Assembly: GCA_016718405.1 (NCBI GenBank)
Contig: JADKDJ010000006.1
Location: forward strand, 62,001 to 126,000
Reading direction: 5' to 3'
DNA from: Candidatus Rhodoferax odensensis
GTDB lineage: Bacteria; Pseudomonadota; Gammaproteobacteria; Burkholderiales; Burkholderiaceae_C
Length of the DNA stretch: 64,000 bases
Part shown: positions 16,504 to 24,892 of the stretch, piece by piece
How positions within the stretch are numbered: the stretch's first letter is position 1
How the letters are laid out: every line of letters starts with the position of its first letter
Position numbers and translations under genes: made by a program
The notes under the pieces: generated by a model
Databases searched by the model: none
Told to the model about the DNA's origin: nothing
What the model saw: the letters and a program-made list of their open reading frames with translations, nothing else

Positions 16504-17295
16504 TCATCTCCAGGTCTTCTTCTTCTTCCAGCGCCGCTCGCCGCGCACGCCGTCATCCTTGAGTCCCAGGTAGAACTCCTTGATGTCGTCCTTCTCGCGC
16601 AGGTTGGCGCAGGTGTCTTCCATCACGATGCGGCCGTTTTCCAGCACGTAGCCGTAGTCGGAGGCGTTCAAAGCCATGTTGGCGTTTTGCTCCACCAGCA
16701 AAATCGTGGTGCCGCGCTCGCGGTTGATGCGCACCACGATCTCGAAGATCTCTTTGGTCAGTTTTGGACTCAGGCCCAGGCTGGGTTCGTCCAGCAGGAT
16801 CAGGTCGGGCCGTGCCATCAACGCGCGCGAGATCGACAGCATCTGTTGCTGGCCGCCCGACAGCAAGCCCGCGTCCTGGCTGGCGCGCTCGCGCAGGATC
16901 GGAAAGTAGCTGTACACCGCTTCCATGTCGGTCGCCACGCCATCGCGGTCAGTGCGGGTGTAGGCACCCATCAGCAGGTTGTCGTGCACGCTCAGCAAGG
17001 GAAACACCTCGCGCCCCTCGGGCACGTGCGAGAGGCCCTGGCGCACGATCAGGGCCGGGTCGCGTGCCGTGATGTCGGTCCCCTTGAACTCGATCGAACC
17101 CTTGCGCGGGTCGATGATGCCGGAGATGGTTTTGAGGATGGTGGTCTTGCCCGCGCCGTTGGAGCCCAGCACGGTGGCGATCTCGCCCCGGCGCACCTGC
17201 AAACTGACACCCCGGATCGCCTTGATCGGGCCGTAGGCGCTCTCGACGTTTTGCAGCTTGAGCACCGGCTGATCCGTGATGGCTACATTGCTCAT
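16504..17295 (-). CDS. livF: Branched-chain-type ABC transporter ATP-binding protein LivF
   Basis: A 263-residue ATPase with Walker A GSNGAGKTT, signature LSGGQQQML and Walker B LILLDEPSLGL. Short length and the SHVPEGREVF motif identify the LivF branch. The C-terminus ends in a basic RRWKKKKTWR tail. The start overlaps the livG stop by four bases (ATGA), so the two are translationally coupled. With LivG it powers the LivH/LivM permease. Confidence 0.93.
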   Translation of the reverse strand: MSNVAITDQPVLKLQNVESAYGPIKAIRGVSLQVRRGEIATVLGSNGAGKTTILKTISGIIDPRKGSIEFKGTDITARDPALIVRQGLSHVPEGREVFPLLSVHDNLLMGAYTRTDRDGVATDMEAVYSYFPILRERASQDAGLLSGGQQQMLSISRALMARPDLILLDEPSLGLSPKLTKEIFEIVVRINRERGTTILLVEQNANMALNASDYGYVLENGRIVMEDTCANLREKDDIKEFYLGLKDDGVRGERRWKKKKTWR

Positions 17296-18092
17296 GCCGC
17301 CTTCCTCCGCAGGGACGACACATCATCGACGCTGCCCAGGTAGGCTTCGATCACCGCCGGGTGGCCTTGCACCTCACGTGGCGTACCCAGCGCCAGCACC
17401 TGGCCCTGGTTCATGGCCAACACGCGGTCCGACACCTTGGAGACCAGGCTCATGTCGTGCTCCACCATCAACACCGTGATGCCCAGGTCGTTCTTGATGT
17501 CCTGTATCCAGTAGGCCATGTCGTCGGTCTCTTCCACGTTCAGGCCGCTCGAGGGCTCATCGAGCAGCAGCAGCTTGGGGCTGGCGCACAGGGCGCGCGC
17601 GAGTTCCACCACCTTGCGCACACCGTAGGGCAGGCCGGCAACAAAGGAGTCGCGGTGGTGCTGCAGCCCGAGGAAGTCAATCACCTCCTCGGCCTTGCGG
17701 CGCGCGGTCAGCTCGGCCTCGCGCGTCTTGGCGGTAAAGAACAAGTCTTGCCACAAGTTCGTCTGGCGGTGGGTATGGCGGCCAATCAGCAGGTTTTGCA
17801 GCACGGAGGCGTGCTCAAACAACTCGATGTTCTGAAACGTGCGTGCAATGCCCAGCGCGGCGATGGCTTGCGGCGGCTGCGCCGTCAGGCTCTTACCCAG
17901 GTAGGTAATCTCGCCCGTGGTGGGTGTGTAAATGCGGCTGATCAGGTTGAACACCGTGGTCTTGCCCGCGCCGTTGGGGCCGATCAGGGTGAACACCTCA
18001 CCCTGACGCACGTCAAAACTAACCTGATTGACCGCCAGCACGCCGCCGAAGCGCACGCTCAGGTTGTTGGCAGACAAGAGAAGGTCAGACAT
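17292..18092 (-). CDS. livG: Branched-chain-type ABC transporter ATP-binding protein LivG
   Basis: A 266-residue ATPase with Walker A GPNGAGKTT, the LivG-type signature LPYGVRKVVELARAL in place of LSGGQ, and Walker B LLLLDEPSSGL. The RTFQNIELF stretch and the C-terminal EAYLGS motif are typical of LivG. It is coupled to livF by a 4-bp overlap. Part of the transporter with two binding proteins and an acyl-CoA ligase. Confidence 0.93.
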   Translation of the reverse strand: MSDLLLSANNLSVRFGGVLAVNQVSFDVRQGEVFTLIGPNGAGKTTVFNLISRIYTPTTGEITYLGKSLTAQPPQAIAALGIARTFQNIELFEHASVLQNLLIGRHTHRQTNLWQDLFFTAKTREAELTARRKAEEVIDFLGLQHHRDSFVAGLPYGVRKVVELARALCASPKLLLLDEPSSGLNVEETDDMAYWIQDIKNDLGITVLMVEHDMSLVSKVSDRVLAMNQGQVLALGTPREVQGHPAVIEAYLGSVDDVSSLRRKAA

Positions 18093-18128
18093 AGGGCATC
18101 TCCGGCGTGCGTGACGGTACGCGGGCCA

Positions 18129-18199
18129 CCGCGGAACCGGCTTTGCCGGGCCGCTGGTGGCGCCCCCTTGAGGGGGAGGCGCCGAAGGCGCTTCGGGGG
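18129..18199 (-). repeat. GC-rich palindromic intergenic repeat, copy B
   Basis: Second copy of the element at 16421-16495, with GGCTTTGCCGGGCCGCTGG, a CCCCC-N4-GGGGG hairpin and GGCGCCGAAGGCGCTTCGGGG. It lies between livM and livG. Confidence 0.7.
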
Positions 18200-18203
18200 T
18201 GTT

Positions 18204-19280
18204 TCATTTCAATCTATCCGACTTCTGGAACGATTTCTGCCGCTTGAACATGCCTTTGCGGTAGAACGGGAACATCTGCAGGTAGGTTCGAATCTTCAGC
18301 CAGCGCCCGTAAAGGCCCATCGGCTCAAACAGTACGAAAGACACCAGCACCACACCGTAGACCACGCTCTTGAGGCCGGGCGCCTGGCCAACCACCGCGG
18401 GCAGGTAGTCCTTGACGATGGTGATCAGCTCGGGCAGGGTGATCAGGAAGATCGCACCCAGGAAAGCGCCGTGCACCGAGCCGACGCCGCCAATCACCAC
18501 CATCAGCAGCAGGTCGATCGACTGCAGGATGTTGAACTGGTCGGGCGAGATGAACTGCATCTTGTGCGCGTACAAGGCGCCTGCCACGCCCGCCAGCGCC
18601 GCCGACAGGGCGAAGGACAAGGTCTTGTAGTGCGCCAGGTGGATGCCCATGCTTTGCGCAGAAATCTCCGAGTCGCGGATCGCCACAAAGGCCCGGCCGG
18701 TGGGTGAGCGCAGCAGGTTGAGAATGCCCAGCGTGGCCAGCACGGTGACCACCAGGCACAGAAAGTAGAAGCTCTCGCCCGAGCCCAGCGTCCAGCCAAA
18801 CAGATCGGGCTTCTTGATGTGAATGCCTGCGTTGCCGCCGGTGACGGACTCCCAGCGCGCCAGCACTTCTTCGACGATGAAGCCAAAGGACAACGTGGCC
18901 ATGCCGAGGTAAATGCCCTTGACCCGCAGCGCGGGCAGGCCAACCACAAAACCTACAGCCGCCGACAAACCCGCCGCGCACACCAGGGCCAGTGGGAACG
19001 GTAGCCCGGCATTGGTCAGCACCGCCTGCGTGTAGGCCCCCACACCCAGAAAGGCCGCGTGGCCGAGCGAGAACAGCCCCGTAAATCCGGCCAACAGCAT
19101 CAGCCCCAGGCCGGCTACGGAATAGATCAGGACGAAGGTGAGTTGTGCCAGCCAGTACTCGGTGGCAATCCAGGGCGCCGCCAACAGCAGTAGCATCAGG
19201 GCGCCATACCAGAACACGTGCCCGCCGTGCTTGGCCAGCTTGATGTCTTGCGCGTAATCGGTTTTGAAGATGAACCTCAT
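18204..19280 (-). CDS. livM: Branched-chain-type ABC transporter permease LivM
   Basis: A 358-residue inner-membrane permease with eight to ten hydrophobic segments. The block GLGLMLLAGFTGLFSLGHAAFLGVGAY and the EAA-like stretch LSFALSAALAGVAGALYAHK are family hallmarks. The ATG at 19280 (MRFIFKTDYAQD) is preceded by GGGGAAG about ten bases upstream and is preferred to an in-frame TTG further out. The C-terminus is basic and extended. Pairs with LivH. Confidence 0.92.
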   Translation of the reverse strand: MRFIFKTDYAQDIKLAKHGGHVFWYGALMLLLLAAPWIATEYWLAQLTFVLIYSVAGLGLMLLAGFTGLFSLGHAAFLGVGAYTQAVLTNAGLPFPLALVCAAGLSAAVGFVVGLPALRVKGIYLGMATLSFGFIVEEVLARWESVTGGNAGIHIKKPDLFGWTLGSGESFYFLCLVVTVLATLGILNLLRSPTGRAFVAIRDSEISAQSMGIHLAHYKTLSFALSAALAGVAGALYAHKMQFISPDQFNILQSIDLLLMVVIGGVGSVHGAFLGAIFLITLPELITIVKDYLPAVVGQAPGLKSVVYGVVLVSFVLFEPMGLYGRWLKIRTYLQMFPFYRKGMFKRQKSFQKSDRLK

Positions 19281-19317
19281 GCCGTGACTTCCCCATGACA
19301 AAGGCAATTTTTCGACG

Positions 19318-19385
19318 GGCCGCCCCTAGAAAAATTAGCCCCCTCGGGGGGCAGAGCAGTACACGAAGTGACAAACGTGCGGGTC
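19318..19385. repeat. GC-rich hairpin element between livH and livM
   Basis: It contains the hairpin GCCCCC-TC-GGGGGGC at 19338-19351, preceded by GGGCCGCCCCTAGAAAAATT and followed by a CACGAAGTG short palindrome. I recall similar elements before genes in other Comamonadaceae, but only one copy is in this window. It may attenuate or stabilise the operon transcript. Confidence 0.45.
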
Positions 19386-19391
19386 ATATCG

Positions 19392-20267
19392 TTAGACTTT
19401 CTTGCGCAGCTTTTCGCCAAACAAGCCGTTGGGTTTGACCACCAGCATGATCAGCACCACGATATAGGCGGCGGTGTCCTTGAAGCCATCGGGCAGGTAA
19501 AAGCCCGACAAGGACTCGACGATGCCAATGACCAGCCCGCCCACAATGGCGCCGGGCAGGCTGCCAAAGCCGCCGACCACCGCCGCCGGAAACGCCTTCA
19601 GGCCAATGAAGCCCATGTTGGCATGTACAAAAGTAATCGGCGCCAGCAGCAGGCCCGCCACTGCTGCAACGGCGGCCGCCAAACCCCACGCGATGCCGTT
19701 GAGGCGCTGCACCGGAATGCCCATGTAGTAGGCCGCCAACTGGTTTTGCGAAGCCGCTTGCATCGCGATGCCCAGCTTGCTGTAACGAAACAGCGCGAAC
19801 AGAAGTACGCACAACACGGCAGTGACGGCAATCACTGCCATCTGCTCCACGTTGAGCACCAGTGCGCCGACTCTCCAGATCTCGTCTTTGTAGGGCACTG
19901 GCAGCGTATGGGTCTCGGTGCCGATGTTGGGGATCATGGTGATCAGGCCGCGCGCCACATAGCCGATACCGATGGTCAGCATCACGATCGAGAACGCGGG
20001 TTGCCCCAGGATCGGCCTGATCACCATGCGCTCCAGGGCCACGCCAAACAGTGCCATGCTTGCGATGGCGCTGAGCACTGACAACCAATAGGGAAAGCCG
20101 AGCATGGTCATGCCCGCCAGGCCACCGAAAGCGCCCAGCATCATCAGCTCGCCCTGGGCGAAGCTCACCGTCTCGGTGGCCTTGTAGATGAGCACGAAAC
20201 CCAGCGCGATCAGCCCGTAGATGCACCCCTGTGCGATACCGCTGATCAGCAGTTGAAGAACCTGCAC
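19392..20267 (-). CDS. livH: Branched-chain-type ABC transporter permease LivH
   Basis: A 291-residue permease with about eight hydrophobic segments, the opening LQLLISGIAQGCIYGLIALG and the ETVSFAQGELMMLGAF motif of LivH. A GTG start at 20267 is chosen because AGGAGA (complement of 20272-20277) lies four bases before it; an upstream GTG in frame lacks such a site. It is the first gene of the leftward liv operon, so the operon promoter should lie between 20268 and about 20400; none was recognised. Confidence 0.92.
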   Translation of the reverse strand: MQVLQLLISGIAQGCIYGLIALGFVLIYKATETVSFAQGELMMLGAFGGLAGMTMLGFPYWLSVLSAIASMALFGVALERMVIRPILGQPAFSIVMLTIGIGYVARGLITMIPNIGTETHTLPVPYKDEIWRVGALVLNVEQMAVIAVTAVLCVLLFALFRYSKLGIAMQAASQNQLAAYYMGIPVQRLNGIAWGLAAAVAAVAGLLLAPITFVHANMGFIGLKAFPAAVVGGFGSLPGAIVGGLVIGIVESLSGFYLPDGFKDTAAYIVVLIMLVVKPNGLFGEKLRKKV

Positions 20268-20416
20268 GATGTCTCCTGTTGGCACGTCAAACACGACGGC
20301 GACGCCCGTTTATAGCGGCATTGGGCACTGCCGGTCGCAGGGTTTGTACCGACAAGCTGTCGGGTGGGCGACATGAAGCGGGCTTTGCTGCGCCTTCAGG
20401 TCCCGTTGGCGACAAG

Positions 20417-20827
20417 TCAGGTCTTGGGAATCTCGCGCGGGCGGCCTTCGTCGTCAATCGCCACGTAGGTCAGCGAGGCCTCGGTGACCTTGATGTAATG
20501 GCCCTGGTTGCGAAAGCGCTCGGCATACACCTCCACCTTCACCGTCACCGACGTGCGGCCAATGCGCACCAGCTTGGAGAAGAAGGACAGGATGTCGCCC
20601 ACCCGCACCGGGTGCTTGAACACGAACTGATTCACCGCCACGGTGGCCATGCGACCCTGGGTGTAACGCGCCGGGATCACTGACGCTGCCAGATCAACCT
20701 GCGCCATCACCCAGCCACCAAAGATGTCGCCATTGGCATTGCAGTCAGCTGGCATCGGGATGACCTTGAGCACCAGTTCCTCGTCGGTGGGCAAGTTGAC
20801 ATCGTGGGGGCTCGTGTTGTCGGACAT
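20417..20827 (-). CDS. YciA-like acyl-CoA thioesterase
   Basis: A 136-residue single hot-dog-domain protein. The NANGDIFGGWVMAQVD segment holds the catalytic Asp of YciA/BACH-type acyl-CoA thioesterases, and VNQFVFKHPVRVGDIL plus GRTSVTVKVEV follow the family pattern. Length matches E. coli YciA (132 residues). It may share control with the liv operon only by proximity. It is divergent from the ABC exporter with 43 bp between starts. Confidence 0.88.
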   Translation of the reverse strand: MSDNTSPHDVNLPTDEELVLKVIPMPADCNANGDIFGGWVMAQVDLAASVIPARYTQGRMATVAVNQFVFKHPVRVGDILSFFSKLVRIGRTSVTVKVEVYAERFRNQGHYIKVTEASLTYVAIDDEGRPREIPKT

Positions 20828-20870
20828 AGGCACAATCTCTCATTTCTCAAAGATTCGGGTATTGTCATTC

Positions 20871-22697
20871 ATGCGCCGTTCTGGCGAACTCAGCAGTTCA
20901 TCTTTTCAGGCTCCCATCGCGGCGGGGCTTCCCGTAGCTAAACGTACCGACTGGGTTACGCTCAAACGGCTGTTCCCGTACCTGTGGCAATACAAGTGGC
21001 GCGTAGTGATTGCGCTCGCTCTGATGGTTGCGGCCAAGCTGGCCAATGTCAGTGTGCCGCTGTTGCTCAAGGAACTGATCGACACCATGAATCCGAAGGG
21101 TGGGCTCAACGCCAGTGCCATCCTGGTGGTGCCGGTTGCGCTGCTGTTTGCCTATGGACTGCTGCGCTTGTCCACCACCGTGTTTGCCGAGCTGCGAGAG
21201 CTGGTGTTTGCCAAGGCCACCGAAGGCGCCTCACGCACCATCTCCTTGCAGGTGTTTCGGCACATGCACGCCCTGAGTTTGCGCTTTCACCTGGAGCGCC
21301 AGACCGGCGGTCTGACGCGCGACATTGAGCGGGGCACGCGCGCGGTCAACTCTCTGATTTCGTATTCGCTGTACAGCATCGTCCCCACGTTGATCGAGGT
21401 GGCCATGGTGCTGACGCTGCTGGCGGTGAAGTTTGACATCTGGTTTGCCTGGATCACCGTCATTGCGCTGGTGTTTTACATCACCTTCACCGTGACCGTG
21501 ACCGAGTGGCGTACCAAGTTTCGCAAGGAGATGAACGAGCTGGACTCCAAGGCGCATAGCCGCGCCATCGACTCGCTGCTGAACTACGAGACCGTCAAAT
21601 ACTTCAACAACGAAGAGTTCGAGGCCAAGCGCTACGACGAGAACCTGGAGCGCTACCGCCGCGCCGCCGTCAAGAGCCAGTCCACTCTGAGCCTGCTCAA
21701 CACCGGCCAACAGTTGGTGATTGCCACCGGCTTGATCGCCATGTTGTGGCGTGCCACGCAAGGGGTAGTTGAAGGCCGCATGACGCTGGGCGACCTGGTG
21801 ATGGTCAATGCCTTCATGATCCAGCTCTACATTCCGCTGGGCTTCTTGGGGGTGCTGTACCGCGAGATCAAGCAGAGCCTGACCGACCTGGACAAGATGT
21901 TCACCCTGATGGAGCGCGAACGCGAGATCGCCGACCTGCCCGGTGCCCAGCCGCTGCGCCTGCAGGATGCCAGCGTGCGCTTCAGCCACGTCAACTTTGC
22001 TTATGAGGCAACGCGGCCAATCCTGCACGACATCAGTTTCGAGATTCCAGCCGGCAAAACCGTGGCTGTTGTTGGCCCATCCGGTTCGGGCAAGTCGACC
22101 TTGGCGCGCCTGATGTTTCGCTTCTACGACGTGCAGAACGGGCAGATTCAGATCGGCGGCGAAGACATCAAGCAGGTGACGCAGGCCAGCGTGCGCCAGG
22201 CCATCGGCATCGTGCCGCAAGACACGGTGCTGTTCAACGACACGGTGGAATACAACATCGCCTACGGCCAGCCCGGTGCCACGCGCAAGCAGGTGGAGGA
22301 GGCCGCCCGCGCGGCGCACATTCACAGCTTTGTCAGTGCCACGCCCAAGGGCTACGAGACCATGGTGGGCGAGCGCGGGCTCAAACTGTCGGGCGGCGAA
22401 AAGCAACGCGTGGCGATTGCCCGCACCTTGCTGAAGAACCCGCCAATCCTGATCTTCGACGAAGCGACCTCGGCGCTGGACAGCGCCAACGAGCGCGCCA
22501 TCCAGGCCGAGCTGCAAAGCGTGGCGCAGAACAAGACCACGCTGGTGATTGCGCATCGGCTTTCCACCGTGGTGGATGCGCACGAGATTTTGGTGATGGA
22601 GGCCGGGCGCATCATCGAGCGCGGCAACCACGCCGCGCTGCTGGCCGCCAATGGGCGTTATGCGCAGATGTGGGCGCTGCAGCAGTCGTCGGAGTAG
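20871..22697 (+). CDS. Atm1-type ABC exporter (fused permease and ATPase)
   Basis: A 608-residue half-transporter: N-terminal six-helix permease domain (to ~residue 330) and C-terminal ATPase with Walker A GPSGSGKST, signature LSGGEKQRV, Walker B ILIFDEATSALD and H-loop IAHRLST. The sequence resembles Atm1/HmtA exporters of glutathione-linked metal or sulfur species (LLNYETVKYFNNEEFE in the helical loop is a hallmark). It should work as a homodimer in the inner membrane. The ATG at 20871 leaves a 43-bp divergent spacer with the thioesterase. Confidence 0.9.
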   Translation: MRRSGELSSSSFQAPIAAGLPVAKRTDWVTLKRLFPYLWQYKWRVVIALALMVAAKLANVSVPLLLKELIDTMNPKGGLNASAILVVPVALLFAYGLLRLSTTVFAELRELVFAKATEGASRTISLQVFRHMHALSLRFHLERQTGGLTRDIERGTRAVNSLISYSLYSIVPTLIEVAMVLTLLAVKFDIWFAWITVIALVFYITFTVTVTEWRTKFRKEMNELDSKAHSRAIDSLLNYETVKYFNNEEFEAKRYDENLERYRRAAVKSQSTLSLLNTGQQLVIATGLIAMLWRATQGVVEGRMTLGDLVMVNAFMIQLYIPLGFLGVLYREIKQSLTDLDKMFTLMEREREIADLPGAQPLRLQDASVRFSHVNFAYEATRPILHDISFEIPAGKTVAVVGPSGSGKSTLARLMFRFYDVQNGQIQIGGEDIKQVTQASVRQAIGIVPQDTVLFNDTVEYNIAYGQPGATRKQVEEAARAAHIHSFVSATPKGYETMVGERGLKLSGGEKQRVAIARTLLKNPPILIFDEATSALDSANERAIQAELQSVAQNKTTLVIAHRLSTVVDAHEILVMEAGRIIERGNHAALLAANGRYAQMWALQQSSE

Positions 22698-23246
22698 TCG
22701 GCCGTCGCCGATGGGGCGCTCGTTTTCGGTGGAGGCAGGGTTCGGGGCAGTAGCCCCCGCCTCATGCTGTCAAAGGCCCAGAAATCGGCGGGGGCAACTG
22801 CCCCAAACTCTGCTCGTGTGAATATTGGTTCGCTCAAGGCGCGTTGGGTCGCTGTGAATGACTGCGATGCAGCGGAAGCCGACATTCAGGCGGATGGTCT
22901 ACTGGTCTATAGTTCAGACCAAGTCAAACGTCGGGAAATGCGAACGCGACGATCGCCAAATTTCGCCGGGATAGGCGACAGGTTTTCTGGGGATGGAAAT
23001 GACTTCACCTTCTTGTAAAAAAACGTCTAGAAATCTGCCTCTCTTTTCGTGGTCGGCCCACCGATTGTTCGCGGCGGGGGCAAATTCCACCCACTCAAAT
23101 TTCAACAGAGCCAGAAATCTCATATGCATAGTCCAAGAAGTCGACGCATCAAAACGACGTATACGCCACGATCGGCAGTGTGGGAAGGGGTTGAGTACCC
23201 CTTAGAACGTACCGTCTGGGCAAGCACAACGGTTTTTTACAGCGTC
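22698..23246. other. Intergenic stretch without a confident gene; start of a lower-G+C accessory region
   Basis: About 550 bp. The first ~100 bp hold GC-rich short inverted repeats (GGGGCAGTAGCCCC and GGGGGCAACTGCCCC). A GTTGGGT at 22843-22849 after GCTCAAGGCGC resembles the right end of an integron attC site but lacks a clear left partner. From ~22900 base composition shifts to lower G+C. Several short open frames exist on both strands, up to ~85 codons; none has a ribosome site plus recognisable motifs. Confidence 0.5.
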
Positions 23247-23259
23247 GTTAGGCGTCAGC

Positions 23260-23997
23260 ATGGTCACTCCGATTGAACCGACAAAATTTGTTTTCCCGGC
23301 TGTACTGGCTGTGGATCAATTCGACACTCAGGACGTCTTGCTTTCCCCCAATTTCCCCACAATTGCAATCGTCCTTATTGATTCTGCTGCCGGATTGCAC
23401 GAGTTCAAAATCACTAAGCTCCTGCCCCATACCCATCCGTCAGTACTGCTGTCCGCTGCGGCGGAAGCAAAGTCACAGATTGAGCACTTCTGGACTGTGT
23501 TGGCATTCGTTCGCGATACTACTATTCGCCCAACAGGCGAGGTCTTTTACGAATTCAACAATCAACGACGTGAGGTGTATCCCAGACGATCCGGCAGCTC
23601 TGCCCGGCTTGTTGGGGTTGCAGGTTCTGGTTGGTTTGACTCGAACAAAGTTGCCCTGACCGCACCTTACGATCTTGAACGACTGAAACGACTGAATTTT
23701 GCCTGCGGTGTTGCTGAGCCAATCGGGAGATTTGTAGCCTTGTATGCACTCTTGCTTTCTGAGGCCGGCGATAGCCAGTTAGAAGTGGATCGTCTCATTT
23801 TGGAATTTGATCCCAACACACAGCAAACGCCTTCTCCGAAGAATGGAAAGCTTGAAACGCTTTATACGCGGCTTCGAAATGAACTCGCTCATGTTCGACC
23901 AACGTCGAATGTGTTCTCAACTCACGACGAAATCGAGCTCCACCTGCAGCGATTTCAGTGGCTGGTGAAGTCGGTTCTCCGGCCTCGTGCCTTATGA
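23260..23997 (+). CDS. Uncharacterised protein with C-terminal HEPN-like RNELAH motif
   Basis: A 245-residue soluble protein of unknown function. The C-terminal part holds LYTRLRNELAHVRP, matching the R-x4-H signature of HEPN RNases; helices around it fit a HEPN fold. The N-terminal ~150 residues are mixed alpha/beta with no motif I recognise. Codon use is visibly less G+C-rich than in flanking genes, indicating transfer. Six bases before the ATG is GTTAGGC (23247-23253), which fits the integron core GTTRRRY, and an attC-like palindrome begins 13 bp after the stop. HEPN proteins often act in antiphage or toxin roles; that role here is inference. No antitoxin nucleotidyltransferase is adjacent. 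Confidence 0.65.
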   Translation: MVTPIEPTKFVFPAVLAVDQFDTQDVLLSPNFPTIAIVLIDSAAGLHEFKITKLLPHTHPSVLLSAAAEAKSQIEHFWTVLAFVRDTTIRPTGEVFYEFNNQRREVYPRRSGSSARLVGVAGSGWFDSNKVALTAPYDLERLKRLNFACGVAEPIGRFVALYALLLSEAGDSQLEVDRLILEFDPNTQQTPSPKNGKLETLYTRLRNELAHVRPTSNVFSTHDEIELHLQRFQWLVKSVLRPRAL

Positions 23998-24010
23998 CGG
24001 CTAGCCCTGC

Positions 24011-24085
24011 GCTCAACCCCATTCTCTTCGCCCTCCGGACGCTGCGCCATAAAGCCGCGCAGCGCCGATTGGCTCTGCGTTGAGC
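24011..24085 (+). other. attC-like integron recombination site
   Basis: GCTCAAC at 24011-24017 (fits RYYYAAC) and GTTGAGC at 24079-24085 (fits GTTRRRY) are exact reverse complements at the two ends of a 75-bp block. An inner GCTGCGC / GCGCAGC inverted pair lies near the middle. Size and layout fit attC sites, and it follows the HEPN-motif ORF directly. The region between outer and inner arms pairs only weakly, and no integrase gene is in the window. Confidence 0.35.
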
Positions 24086-24302
24086 GTGATTCTCCGGTGC
24101 GACTGACAGTCGCATGCCCACAGACTTCAGTACCGCCAGTACCGCCAGCGGTGTCTTCAAGGCCGGGTTTCCCGTCGGGGACAGCGAGCCGTAAAGCGCC
24201 CCCGCTATGCCAACGTTGCGCCTATCAGCGCAATTCGATTGGGGTTGCCCGCAGTGGCAGCGCTACCTGAGTGCCTCGCCCTGCCGCCCACCGGCGCCGT
24301 CC
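24086..24302. other. Short intergenic stretch without recognised gene
   Basis: About 215 bp. It holds only a 26-codon open frame from 24113 with no recognisable motif, and a small TACCGCCAG direct repeat. Nothing here could be assigned. Confidence 0.4.
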
Positions 24303-24586
24303 TCAGTTTTGGAGGATCTTGCTGCCCTTCATGACGATATTGCCGTTGGACTTGACCTGAACGGCGCCCGAACTTTCGATCGTGATGTCGCGGCCACTGA
24401 TCAGAATGGATCCGTCCTTGCGCATCACCAATCTGGAGGCGCCGACGCGCAGTTCGATCTCGTCACCGGCTACCAGCCGCATCTTCTTCCCCACCGTCAC
24501 CTGCTGATGCTCGCCAATCGTGGTCGAATCGTTGGCGCCGACGGTGACCGTTCGGTTGCCGTGGAAGTTGTTGTGGGGTCGGTCAT
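24303..24586 (-). pseudogene. VgrG/gp5 C-terminal beta-helix-like small gene, interrupted by a frameshift
   Basis: Read leftward, the frame gives HNNFHGNRTVTVGANDSTTI ... GEHQQVTVGKKMRLVAGDEI ... ASRLVMRKDGSILISGRDIT ... and ends KGSKILQN. The short beta repeats match the C-terminal DUF2345/gp5 spike region of VgrG proteins. An ATG at 24586 with GGAG six bases upstream gives M-T-D-P in another frame; one extra C in the C-run at 24575-24578 would join it cleanly to HNNFHGNRT. So this looks like a ~94-residue orphan spike-tail gene with a one-base deletion, or a remnant of a larger vgrG. No other type VI genes are near. Confidence 0.6.
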
Positions 24587-24892
24587 GTTGGTCTCCGGTG
24601 TCAGGGTGGGGCACGTCGGCGGCTTTGGGCGTCGGGCTCCACGCCAGCGCAGCGTGCGACGGATCGAGACTGCTGCCTATTGCCCAAAGTATGCCCACTG
24701 AGTGGGCCATGAGCGCGCGTGAAAACCCTTGCCTTTGCGTGAAGCGGCGACTCTCTGGGCGGACCCGAGGGTGTATAACCGAGGCCACCTTGCGGGATGC
24801 ACCACAGCCACATTGTTGACTGTTAGGCATCTCCCAAGTGAACCATTGGAACCAGGCGCCTTGCAGCGCCGCAACCTCAAGGAAACGTAGAC
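24587..24892. other. Intergenic stretch before yebC
   Basis: About 306 bp. No supported gene is seen. The leftward frame stays open through part of it but has no recognisable domain. The yebC promoter should lie in the right-hand part; no convincing -35/-10 pair was found. Confidence 0.4.

Noticed and set aside
22764..23018. 84-codon plus-strand open frame and overlapping short minus-strand frames (for example 22914-23129)
   Set aside because: No ribosome site, no motif, and they span a shift in base composition and possible recombination sequences.
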